Shown in pieces: positions 39,111-49,380 of a DNA stretch of 64,000 nt; the stretch's first letter is position 1; every line of letters starts with the position of its first letter. The position numbers and the translations under genes were made by a program. The stretch is from Pristionchus mayeri (taxonomy: Eukaryota; Nematoda; Chromadorea; Rhabditida; Neodiplogasteridae): positions 868,001 through 932,000 of the forward strand of contig BTRK01000002.1 of assembly GCA_036245805.1 (NCBI GenBank). Reading direction: 5' to 3'. The notes beneath the pieces are model-generated. The model had not been told where the DNA came from. It worked only from the letters and a program-made list of their open reading frames with translations, and made no database searches.

Positions 39111-40124
39111 GGACCCTAGATTGTCTAGAGGAGAAATGGCCCTAGATTGTCTAGAGGAGAAAGGACCCTAGATTGTCTAGAGGAGAAAGGACCCTAGATT
39201 GTCTGGAGGAGAAAGGACCCTAGATTGTCTAGAGGTGAAAGGACCCTAGATTGTCTAGAGGAGAAATGGCCCTAGATTGTCTAGAGGAGAAAGGACCCTA
39301 GATTGTCTAGAGGAGAAAGGACCCTAGATTGTCTGGAGGAGAAAGGACCCTAGATTGTCTAGAGGTGAAAGGACCCTAGATTGTCTAGAGGAGAAATGGC
39401 CCTAGATTGTCTAGAGGAGAAAGGACCCTAGATTGTCTAGAGGAGAAAGGACCCTAGATTGTCTGGAGGAGAAAGGGCCCTAGATTTTCTAGAGGAGAAA
39501 GGACCCTATATTTTCTAGAGGAGAAAGGGCTCTAGATTGTCTAGAGGAGAAAGGGCCCTAGATTGTCTAGAGGAGAAAGGACCCTAGATTGTCTAGACGA
39601 GAAATGGCCCTAGATTGTCTAGAGGAGAAAGGACCCTAGATTGTCTAGAGGAGAAAGGACCCTAGATTGTCTAGATGAGAAAGGGCCCTAGATTGTCTAG
39701 AGGAGAAAGGACCCTAGATTGTCTAGATGAGAAAGGGCCCTGGATTGTCTAGAGGAGAAAGGGCCCTAGATTGTCCAGATGAGAAAGGGCCCTAAATTGT
39801 CTAGAGGAGAAAGGACCCTAGATTGTCTAGATGAGAAAGGACCCTAGATTGTCTAGAGGAGAAAGGGCCCTAGATTGTCCAGATGAGAAAGGGCCCTAAA
39901 TTGTCTAGAGGAGAAAGGATCCTAGATTGTCTAGAGGAGAAAGGGCCCTAGATTGTCTAGAGGAGAAAGGGCCCTAGATTGTCTAGAGGAGAAAGGGCCC
40001 TAGATTGTCTAGAGGAGAAAGGACCCTAGATTGTTTAGAGGAGAAAGGACCCTAGATTGTCTAGAGGAGAAAGGGCCCTAGATTGTCTAGAGGAGAAAGG
40101 ACCCTAGATTGTTTAGAGGAGAAA
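39111..40124 (+). repeat. composite unit, 1014 bp (39-mer)
   Basis: This unit starts with three 130-bp cycles (TGGCCC at 39137, 39267, 39397). It then runs through GATTTTCT, CCCTATATTTT, GACGAG (near 39591), GATGAG, CCCTGGATTG (39741), GTCCAGATG/CCCTAAATT and GGATCC to GTTTAG monomers. The next unit repeats each marker 1014 bp later (40151, 40605, 40755). It shows how the 5-mer block is embedded as a cassette in a larger unit. Confidence 0.8.
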
Positions 40125-41528
40125 GGACCCTAGATTGTCTAGAGGAGAAATGGCCCTAGATTGTCTAGAGGAGAAAGGACCCTAGATTGTCTAGAGGAGA
40201 AAGGACCCTAGATTGTCTGGAGGAGAAAGGACCCTAGATTGTCTAGAGGTGAAAGGACCCTAGATTGTCTAGAGGAGAAATGGCCCTAGATTGTCTAGAG
40301 GAGAAAGGACCCTAGATTGTCTAGAGGAGAAAGGACCCTAGATTGTCTGGAGGAGAAAGGACCCTAGATTGTCTAGAGGTGAAAGGACCCTAGATTGTCT
40401 AGAGGAGAAATGGCCCTAGATTGTCTAGAGGAGAAAGGACCCTAGATTGTCTAGAGGAGAAAGGACCCTAGATTGTCTGGAGGAGAAAGGGCCCTAGATT
40501 TTCTAGAGGAGAAAGGACCCTATATTTTCTAGAGGAGAAAGGGCCCTAGATTGTCTAGAGGAGAAAGGGCCCTAGATTGTCTAGAGGAGAAAGGACCCTA
40601 GATTGTCTAGACGAGAAATGGCCCTAGATTGTCTAGAGGAGAAAGGACCCTAGATTGTCTAGAGGAGAAAGGACCCTAGATTGTCTAGATGAGAAAGGGC
40701 CCTAGATTGTCTAGAGGAGAAAGGACCCTAGATTGTCTAGATGAGAAAGGGCCCTGGATTGTCTAGAGGAGAAAGGGCCCTAGATTGTCCAGATGAGAAA
40801 GGGCCCTAAATTGTCTAGAGGAGAAAGGACCCTAGATTGTCTAGATGAGAAAGGACCCTAGATTGTCTAGAGGAGAAAGGGCCCTAGATTGTCCAGATGA
40901 GAAAGGGCCCTAAATTGTCTAGAGGAGAAAGGATCCTAGATTGTCTAGAGGAGAAAGGACCCTAGATTGTTTAGAGGAGAAAGGACCCTAGATTGTCTAG
41001 AGGAGAAAGGACCCTAGATTGTCTAGATGAGAAAGGACCCTAGATTGTCTAGATGAGAAAGGACCCTAGATTGTCTAGAGGAGAAAGGGCCCTAGATTGT
41101 CTAGAGGAGAAAGGACCCTAGATTGTCTAGAGGAGAAAGGACCCTAGATCGTCTAGATGAGAAAGGACCCTAGATTGTCTAGAGGAGAAAGGGCCCTAGA
41201 TTGTCTAGAGGAGAAAGGACCCTAGATTGTCTAGAGGAGAAAGGACCCTAGATCGTCTAGAGGAGAAAGGGCCCTAGATTGTCTAGAGATGAAAGGACCC
41301 TAGATTGTCTGGAGGAGAAAGGACCCTAGATTGTCTAGAGGAGAAAGGACCCTAGATTGTCTAGAGGAGAAATGGCCCTAGATTGTCTAGAGGAGAAAGG
41401 ACCCTAGATTGTCTAGAGGAGAAAGGACCCTAGATTGTTTAGAGGAGAAAGGACCCTAGATTGTCTAGAGGAGAAAGGGCCCTAGATTGTCTAGAGGAGA
41501 AAGGACCCTAGATTGTTTAGAGGAGAAA
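40125..41528 (+). repeat. composite unit, 1404 bp (54-mer)
   Basis: TGGCCC monomers lie at 40151, 40281 and 40411, GACGAG near 40605 and CCCTGGATTG at 40755. All recur 1404 bp on (41555, 41685, 41815, 42009 and, with one extra G, 42160). It is 390 bp (15 monomers) longer than the previous unit; the extra monomers are GTTTAG, GTCTAGATG, GATCGTC and GAGATGAAA types near 40.97-41.4 kb. 1404 is twice 702, but I did not find the two halves to be copies of each other. Confidence 0.8.
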
Positions 41529-42158
41529 GGACCCTAGATTGTCTAGAGGAGAAATGGCCCTAGATTGTCTAGAGGAGAAAGGACCCTAGATTGTCTAGAG
41601 GAGAAAGGACCCTAGATTGTCTGGAGGAGAAAGGACCCTAGATTGTCTAGAGGTGAAAGGAACCTAGATTGTCTAGAGGAGAAATGGCCCTAGATTGTCT
41701 AGAGGAGAAAGGACCCTAGATTGTCTAGAGGAGAAAGGACCCTAGATTGTCTGGAGGAGAAAGGACCCTAGATTGTCTAGAGGTGAAAGGACCCTAGATT
41801 GTCTAGAGGAGAAATGGCCCTAGATTGTCTAGAGGAGAAAGGACCCTAGATTGTCTAGAGGAGAAAGGACCCTAGATTGTCTGGAGGAGAAAGGGCCCTA
41901 GATTTTCTAGAGGAGAAAGGACCCTATATTTTCTAGAGGAGAAAGGGCCCTAGATTGTCTAGAGGAGAAAGGGCCCTAGATTGTCTAGAGGAGAAAGGAC
42001 CCTAGATTGTCTAGACGAGAAATGGCCCTAGATTGTCTAGAGGAGAAAGGACCCTAGATTGTCTAGAGGAGAAAGGACCCTAGATTGTCTAGATGAGAAA
42101 GGGCCCTAGATTGGTCTAGAGGAGAAAGGACCCTAGATTGTCTAGATGAGAAAGGGCC
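41529..42158 (+). repeat. start of a further composite unit, running into the contig-end region
   Basis: The three-cycle 130-bp cassette (41555, 41685, 41815), GATTTTCT/CCCTATATTTT and GACGAG (42009) are as in the units before. GGAACCTAG near 41661 is private. An inserted G near 42113 (TTGGTCTAGA) is the first of the phase-breaking bases that become frequent from here to the gap, so read support probably drops from about 42.1 kb. Confidence 0.75.
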
Positions 42159-44062
42159 CTGGATTGTCTAGAGGAGAAGGGCCCTAGATTGTCCAGATGA
42201 GAAAGGGCCCTAAATTGTCTAGAGGAGAAAGGACCCTAGATTGTCTAGATGAGAAAGGACCCTAGATTGTCTAGAGGAGAAAGGGCCCTAGATTGTCCAG
42301 ATGAGAAAGGGCCCTAAATTGTCTAGAGGAGAAAGGATCCTAGATTGTCTAGAGGAGAAAGGACCCTAGATTGTTTAGAGGAGAAAGGACCCTAGATTGT
42401 CTAGAGGAGAAAGGACCCTAGATTGTCTAGATGAGAAAGGACCCTAGATTGTCTAGATGAGAAAGGACCCTAGATTGTCTAGAGGAGAAAGGGCCCTAGA
42501 TTGTCTAGAGGAGAAAGGACCCTAGATTGTCTAGAGGAGAAAGGACCCTAGATCGTCTAGATGAGAAAGGACCCTAGATTGTCTAGAGGAGAAAGGGCCC
42601 TAGATTGTCTAGAGGAGAAAGGACCCTAGATTGTCTAGAGGAGAAGGACCCTAGATCGTCTAGAGGAGAAAGGGCCCTAGATTGTCTAGAGATGAAAGGA
42701 CCCTAGATTGTCTGGAGGAGAAAGGACCCTAGATTGTCTAGAGGAGAAGGACCCTAGATTGTCTAGAGGAGAAATGGGCCCTAGATTGTCTAGAGGAGAA
42801 AGGACCCTAGATTGTCTAGAGGAGAAAGGGCCCTAGATTGTCCAGATGAGAAAGGGCCCTAAATTGTCTAGAGGAGAAAGGATCCTAGATTGTCTAGAGG
42901 AGAAAGGACCCTAGATTGTTTAGAGGAGAAAGGACCCTAGATCGTCTAGAGGAGAAAGGGCCCTAGATTCTCTAGAGGAGAAAGGACCCTAGATTGTCTA
43001 GAGGAGGAAAGGGCCCTAGATTGTCTAGAGGAGAAGGGCCCTAGATTGTCTAGAGGAGAAAGGGCCCTAGATTGTCTAGAGGAGAAAGGACCCTAGATTG
43101 TTTAGAGGAGAAAGGACCCTAGATTGTCTAGAGGAGAAAGGGCCCTAGATTGTCTAGAGGAGAAAGGACCCTAGATTGTTTAGAGGAGAAGGGACCCTAG
43201 ATTGTCTAGAGGAGAAATGGCCCTAGATTGTCTAGAGGAGAAAGGACCCTAGATTGTCTAGAGGAGAAAGGACCCTAGATTGTCTGGAGGAGAAAGGACC
43301 CTAGATTGTCTAGAGGTGAAAGGACCCTAGATTGTCTAGAGGAGAAATGGCCCTAGAATTGTCTAGAGGAGAAAGGACCCTAGATTGTCTAGAGGAGAAA
43401 GGACCCTAGATTGTCTGGAGGAGAAAGGACCCTAGATTGTCTAGAGGTGAAAGGACCCTAGATTGTCTAGAGGAGAAATGGCCCTAGATTGTCTAGAGGA
43501 GAAAGGACCCTAGATTGTCTAGAGGAGAAAGGACTCTAGATTGTCTGGAGGAGAAAGGGCCCTAGATTTTCTAGAGGAGAAAGGACCCTATATTTTCTAG
43601 AGGAGAAAGGGCCTAGATTGTCTAGAGGAGAAAGGGCCCTAGATTGTCTAGAGGAGAAAGGACCCTAGATTGTCTAGACGAGAAATGGCCCTAGATTGTC
43701 TAGAGGAGAAAGGACCCTAGATTGTCTAGAGGAGAAAGGACCCTAGATTGTCTAGATGAGAAAGGGCCCTAGATTGTCTAGAGGAGAAAGGACCCTAGAT
43801 TGTCTAGATGAGAAAGGTCCCTAGATCGTCTAGAGGAGAAAGGGCCCTAGATTCTCTAGAGGAGAAAGGACCCTAGATTGTCTAGAGGAGAAAGGGCCCT
43901 AGATTTTCTAGAGGAGAAGGACCCTATATTTTCTAGAGGAGAAAGGCCCTAGATTGTCTAGAGGAGAAAGGGCCCTAGATTGTCCAGATGAGAAAGGGCC
44001 CTAAATTGTCTAGAGGAGAAAGGACCCTAGATTGTCTAGAGGAGAAAGGGCCCTAGATTCTC
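42159..44062 (+). repeat. left flank of gap; noisy duplicate of the right flank
   Basis: This last 1.9 kb of the left contig matches 44569-46475 monomer type for monomer type. It carries extra single-base indels: A lost near 42177, 42645, 42748, 43035 and 43917; G gained near 42777 and 43006; A gained near 43357; C lost near 43611; G lost near 43945. It also has substitutions near 43190 (A to G) and 43534 (C to T). One more inserted G lies just upstream near 42113. Most changes lengthen or shorten a homopolymer, the usual residual error of long-read consensus at thin coverage. The offset to the right copy drifts from 2410 to 2413, as the listed indels predict. A real duplication remains possible, but an unmerged contig overlap fits better. 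Confidence 0.85.
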
Positions 44063-44066
44063 TAAC

Positions 44067-44566
44067 NNNNNNNNNNNNNNNNNNNNNNNNNNNNNNNNNN
44101 NNNNNNNNNNNNNNNNNNNNNNNNNNNNNNNNNNNNNNNNNNNNNNNNNNNNNNNNNNNNNNNNNNNNNNNNNNNNNNNNNNNNNNNNNNNNNNNNNNNN
44201 NNNNNNNNNNNNNNNNNNNNNNNNNNNNNNNNNNNNNNNNNNNNNNNNNNNNNNNNNNNNNNNNNNNNNNNNNNNNNNNNNNNNNNNNNNNNNNNNNNNN
44301 NNNNNNNNNNNNNNNNNNNNNNNNNNNNNNNNNNNNNNNNNNNNNNNNNNNNNNNNNNNNNNNNNNNNNNNNNNNNNNNNNNNNNNNNNNNNNNNNNNNN
44401 NNNNNNNNNNNNNNNNNNNNNNNNNNNNNNNNNNNNNNNNNNNNNNNNNNNNNNNNNNNNNNNNNNNNNNNNNNNNNNNNNNNNNNNNNNNNNNNNNNNN
44501 NNNNNNNNNNNNNNNNNNNNNNNNNNNNNNNNNNNNNNNNNNNNNNNNNNNNNNNNNNNNNNNNNN
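44067..44566. other. assembly gap of exactly 500 Ns
   Basis: This is a run of exactly 500 N. A round length suggests a scaffolding placeholder, not a measured distance; some Hi-C scaffolders use 500 N by default. The bases touching the Ns depart from the monomer on both sides: the left contig ends TCTAAC where TCTAGA is expected, and the right contig starts GTTAGATTG where CCTAGATTG or CCTGGATTG is expected. The flanks are near-copies of each other (see 42159-44062 and 44569-46475), which suggests the gap may have no real content. An open reading frame can be drawn through the Ns, but it is meaningless. Confidence 0.97.
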
Positions 44567-44568
44567 GT

Positions 44569-46475
44569 TAGATTGTCTAGAGGAGAAAGGGCCCTAGATT
44601 GTCCAGATGAGAAAGGGCCCTAAATTGTCTAGAGGAGAAAGGACCCTAGATTGTCTAGATGAGAAAGGACCCTAGATTGTCTAGAGGAGAAAGGGCCCTA
44701 GATTGTCCAGATGAGAAAGGGCCCTAAATTGTCTAGAGGAGAAAGGATCCTAGATTGTCTAGAGGAGAAAGGACCCTAGATTGTTTAGAGGAGAAAGGAC
44801 CCTAGATTGTCTAGAGGAGAAAGGACCCTAGATTGTCTAGATGAGAAAGGACCCTAGATTGTCTAGATGAGAAAGGACCCTAGATTGTCTAGAGGAGAAA
44901 GGGCCCTAGATTGTCTAGAGGAGAAAGGACCCTAGATTGTCTAGAGGAGAAAGGACCCTAGATCGTCTAGATGAGAAAGGACCCTAGATTGTCTAGAGGA
45001 GAAAGGGCCCTAGATTGTCTAGAGGAGAAAGGACCCTAGATTGTCTAGAGGAGAAAGGACCCTAGATCGTCTAGAGGAGAAAGGGCCCTAGATTGTCTAG
45101 AGATGAAAGGACCCTAGATTGTCTGGAGGAGAAAGGACCCTAGATTGTCTAGAGGAGAAAGGACCCTAGATTGTCTAGAGGAGAAATGGCCCTAGATTGT
45201 CTAGAGGAGAAAGGACCCTAGATTGTCTAGAGGAGAAAGGGCCCTAGATTGTCCAGATGAGAAAGGGCCCTAAATTGTCTAGAGGAGAAAGGATCCTAGA
45301 TTGTCTAGAGGAGAAAGGACCCTAGATTGTTTAGAGGAGAAAGGACCCTAGATCGTCTAGAGGAGAAAGGGCCCTAGATTCTCTAGAGGAGAAAGGACCC
45401 TAGATTGTCTAGAGGAGAAAGGGCCCTAGATTGTCTAGAGGAGAAAGGGCCCTAGATTGTCTAGAGGAGAAAGGGCCCTAGATTGTCTAGAGGAGAAAGG
45501 ACCCTAGATTGTTTAGAGGAGAAAGGACCCTAGATTGTCTAGAGGAGAAAGGGCCCTAGATTGTCTAGAGGAGAAAGGACCCTAGATTGTTTAGAGGAGA
45601 AAGGACCCTAGATTGTCTAGAGGAGAAATGGCCCTAGATTGTCTAGAGGAGAAAGGACCCTAGATTGTCTAGAGGAGAAAGGACCCTAGATTGTCTGGAG
45701 GAGAAAGGACCCTAGATTGTCTAGAGGTGAAAGGACCCTAGATTGTCTAGAGGAGAAATGGCCCTAGATTGTCTAGAGGAGAAAGGACCCTAGATTGTCT
45801 AGAGGAGAAAGGACCCTAGATTGTCTGGAGGAGAAAGGACCCTAGATTGTCTAGAGGTGAAAGGACCCTAGATTGTCTAGAGGAGAAATGGCCCTAGATT
45901 GTCTAGAGGAGAAAGGACCCTAGATTGTCTAGAGGAGAAAGGACCCTAGATTGTCTGGAGGAGAAAGGGCCCTAGATTTTCTAGAGGAGAAAGGACCCTA
46001 TATTTTCTAGAGGAGAAAGGGCCCTAGATTGTCTAGAGGAGAAAGGGCCCTAGATTGTCTAGAGGAGAAAGGACCCTAGATTGTCTAGACGAGAAATGGC
46101 CCTAGATTGTCTAGAGGAGAAAGGACCCTAGATTGTCTAGAGGAGAAAGGACCCTAGATTGTCTAGATGAGAAAGGGCCCTAGATTGTCTAGAGGAGAAA
46201 GGACCCTAGATTGTCTAGATGAGAAAGGTCCCTAGATCGTCTAGAGGAGAAAGGGCCCTAGATTCTCTAGAGGAGAAAGGACCCTAGATTGTCTAGAGGA
46301 GAAAGGGCCCTAGATTTTCTAGAGGAGAAAGGACCCTATATTTTCTAGAGGAGAAAGGGCCCTAGATTGTCTAGAGGAGAAAGGGCCCTAGATTGTCCAG
46401 ATGAGAAAGGGCCCTAAATTGTCTAGAGGAGAAAGGACCCTAGATTGTCTAGAGGAGAAAGGGCCCTAGATTCTC
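44569..46475 (+). repeat. right flank of gap; clean copy of the left contig end
   Basis: The first 1.9 kb of the right contig repeats the monomer order of 42159-44062 with perfect 26-bp phase. In order it holds: GTCCAGATG/CCCTAAATT pairs, a GGATCC monomer, a GTTTAG monomer, two GTCTAGATG monomers, one GATCGTC-with-GATG monomer, GAGATGAAA, and the GATCGTC/GATTCTCT pair. After these come three 130-bp units (TGGCCC monomers at 45629, 45759 and 45889), the GATTTTCT/CCCTATATT pair and the GACGAG monomer near 46083. Because it lacks the indels of the left copy, it is probably the more accurate version of the locus. Confidence 0.85.
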
Positions 46476-49380
46476 TAGAGGAGAAAGGACCCTAGATTGT
46501 CTAGAGGAGAAATGGCCCTAGATTGTCTAGAGGAGAAAGGACCCTAGATTGTCTTGAGGAGAAAGGGCCCTAGATTGTCCAGATGAGAAAGGGCCCTAAA
46601 TTGTCTAGAGGAGAAAGGATCCTAGATTGTCTAGAGGAGAAAGGACCCTAGATTGTTTAGAGGAGAAAGGACCCTAGATCGTCTAGAGGAGAAAGGGCCC
46701 TAGATTCTCTAGAGGAGAAAGGACCCTAGATTGTCTAGAGGAGAAAGGGCCCTAGATTGTCTAGAGGAGAAAGGGCCCTAGATTGTCTAGAGGAGAAAGG
46801 GCCCTAGATTGTCTAGAGGAGAAAGGACCCTAGATTGTTTAGAGGAGAAAGGACCCTAGATTGTCTAGAGGAGAAAGGGCCCTAGATTGTCTAGAGGAGA
46901 AAGGACCCTAGATTGTTTAGAGGAGAAAGGACCCTAGATTGTCTAGAGGAGAAATGGCCCTAGATTGTCTAGAGGAGAAAGGACCCTAGATTGTCTAGAG
47001 GAGAAAGGACCCTAGATTGTCTGGAGGAGAAAGGACCCTAGATTGTCTAGAGGTGAAAGGACCCTAGATTGTCTAGAGGAGAAATGGCCCTAGATTGTCT
47101 AGAGGAGAAAGGACCCTAGATTGTCTAGAGGAGAAAGGACCCTAGATTGTCTGGAGGAGAAAGGACCCTAGATTGTCTAGAGGTGAAAGGACCCTAGATT
47201 GTCTAGAGGAGAAATGGCCCTAGATTGTCTAGAGGAGAAAGGACCCTAGATTGTCTAGAGGAGAAAGGACCCTAGATTGTCTGGAGGAGAAAGGACCCTA
47301 TATTTTCTAGAGGAGAAAGGGCCCTAGATTGTCTAGAGGAGAAAGGGCCCTAGATTGTCTAGAGGAGAAAGGACCCTAGATTGTCTAGACGAGAAATGGC
47401 CCTAGATTGTCTAGAGGAGAAAGGACCCTAGATTGTCTAGAGGAGAAAGGACCTAGATTGTCTAGATGAGAAAGGGCCCTAGATTGTCTAGAGGAGAAAG
47501 GACCCTAGATTGTCTAGATGAGAAAGGTCCCTAGATCGTCTAGAGGAGAAAGGGCCCTAGATTCTCTAGAGGAGAAAGGACCCTAGATTGTCTAGAGGAG
47601 AAAGGGCCCTAGATTTTCTAGAGGAGAAAGGACCCTATATTTTCTAGAGGAGAAAGGGCCCTAGATTGTCTAGAGGAGAAAGGGCCCTAGATTGTCCAGA
47701 TGAGAAAGGGCCCTAAATTGTCTAGAGGAGAAAGGACCCTAGATTGTCTAGAGGAGAAAGGGCCCTAGATTCTCTAGAGGAGAAAGGACCCTAGATTGTC
47801 TAGAGGAGAAAGGGCCCTAGATTGTCCAGATGAGAAAGGGGCCTAAATTGTCTAGAGGAGAAAGGGCCCTAGATTGTCTAGAGGAGAAAGGACCCTAGAT
47901 TGTCTAGAGGAGAAAGGACCCTATATTGTCTAGAGGAGAAAGGGCCCTATATTGTCTAGAGGAGAAAGGGCCCTAGATTGTCCCAGATGAGAAAGGGCCC
48001 TAAATTGTCTAGAGGAGAAAGGACCCTAGATTGTCTAGAGGAGAAAGGACCCTAGATTGTCTAGAGGAGAAAGGACCCTAGATTGTCCAGATGAGAAAGG
48101 ACCCTAGATTGTCTAGATGAGAAAGGACCCTAGATTGTCTAGATGAGAAAGGTCCCTAGATTGTCTAGAGGAGAAAGGACCCTAGATTGTCTGGAGGAGA
48201 AAGGACCCTAGATTGTCTAGAGGTGAAAGGACCCTAGATTGTCTAGAGGAGAAATGGCCCTAGATTGTCTAGAGGAGAAAGGACCCTAGATTGTCTAGAG
48301 GAGAAAGGACCCTAGATTCTCTAGAGGAGAAAGGACCCTAGATTGTCTAGAGGAGAAATGGCCCTAGATTGTCTAGAGGAGAAAGGACCCTAGATTGTCT
48401 TGAGGAGAAAGGGCCCTAGATTGTCCAGATGAGAAAGGGCCCTAAATTGTCTAGAGGAGAAAGGATCCTAGATTGTCTAGAGGAGAAAGGACCCTAGATT
48501 GTTTAGAGGAGAAAGGACCCTAGATCGTCTAGAGGAGAAAGGGCCCTAGATTCTCTAGAGGAGAAAGGACCCTAGATTGTCTAGAGGAGAAAGGGCCCTA
48601 GATTGTCTAGAGGAGAAAGGGCCCTAGATTGTCTAGAGGAGAAAGGGCCCTAGATTGTCTAGAGGAGAAAGGACCCTAGATTGTTTAGAGGAGAAAGGAC
48701 CCTAGATCGTCTAGAGGAGAAAGGGCCCTAGATTCTCTAGAGGAGAAAGGACCCTAGATTGTCTAGAGGAGAAAGGGCCCTAGATTGTCTAGAGGAGAAA
48801 GGGCCCTAGATTGTCTAGAGGAGAAAGGGCCCTAGATTGTCTAGAGGAGAAAGGACCCTAGATTGTTTAGAGGAGAAAGGACCCTAGATTGTCTAGAGGA
48901 GAAAGGGCCCTAGATTGTCTAGAGGAGAAAGGACCCTAGATTGTTTAGAGGAGAAAGGACCCTAGATTGTCTAGAGGAGAAATGGCCCTAGATTGTCTAG
49001 AGGAGAAAGGACCCTAGATTGTCTAGAGGAGAAAGGACCCTAGATTGTCTGGAGGAGAAAGGACCCTAGATTGTCTAGAGGTGAAAGGACCCTAGATTGT
49101 CTAGAGGAGAAATGGCCCTAGATTGTCTAGAGGAGAAAGGACCCTAGATTGTCTAGAGGAGAAAGGACCCTAGATTGTCTGGAGGAGAAAGGACCCTAGA
49201 TTGTCTAGAGGAGAAAGGACCCTAGATTGTCTAGAGGAGAAAGGACCCTAGATTGTCTGGAGGAGAAAGGACCCTAGATTGTCTAGAGGTGAAAGGACCC
49301 TAGATTGTCTAGAGGAGAAAGGACCCTAGATTGTCTAGAGGAGAAAGGACCCTAGATTGTCTGGAGGAGAAAGGACCCTA
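45603..49380 (+). repeat. series of composite units with 130-bp cassettes after the gap
   Basis: Three-cycle 130-bp cassettes begin at TGGCCC monomers 45629, 46955 and 48983. The distances are 1326 (51 monomers) and 2028 (78 monomers). In the second and third cassettes the GATTTTCT monomer after the last cycle is missing, so GTCTGGAGG passes directly to CCCTATATTTT (near 47290 and 49378). In the last one the third TGGCCC is plain GGACCC. GTCTTGAGG monomers near 46555 and 48400 mark the segments between the cassettes. The same architecture is seen before the gap at 39.1-42.2 kb. Confidence 0.75.

Larger units (their letters stand above)
1..44066 (+). repeat. 26-bp satellite array, left contig
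   Basis: This is an uninterrupted head-to-tail array of a 26-bp monomer, about 1,695 copies. In the phase used here, positions 1-13 are GGACCCTAGATTG and positions 14-26 are TCTAGAGGAGAAA. The consensus is about 46% GC, 65% purine on this strand and has no CpG. All monomers point the same way; I saw no inversion and no foreign insert. Variation is mostly recurrent substitutions at positions 1, 3, 4, 9, 12, 13, 15-17, 19-22 and 24-25, while CCTA (5-8) and AT (10-11) are nearly invariant. It cannot encode protein: 26 is not a multiple of 3 and the consensus holds TAG twice on each strand, so every frame closes within a few monomers. Family identity and species are unknown to me. Eukaryotic satellite DNA is the inferred class. 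Confidence 0.97.

Noticed and set aside
40125..41528. 1404-bp composite unit read as two 702-bp halves
   Set aside because: 1404 is twice 702, but the AGGGGAGG markers of the 702-bp unit are absent here and the halves have different monomer orders.
44032..44571. An open reading frame of about 179 codons starting MSRGERALDS
   Set aside because: All but the first dozen codons are Ns. It is open only because the gap cannot be read, and the satellite closes every frame within a few monomers.
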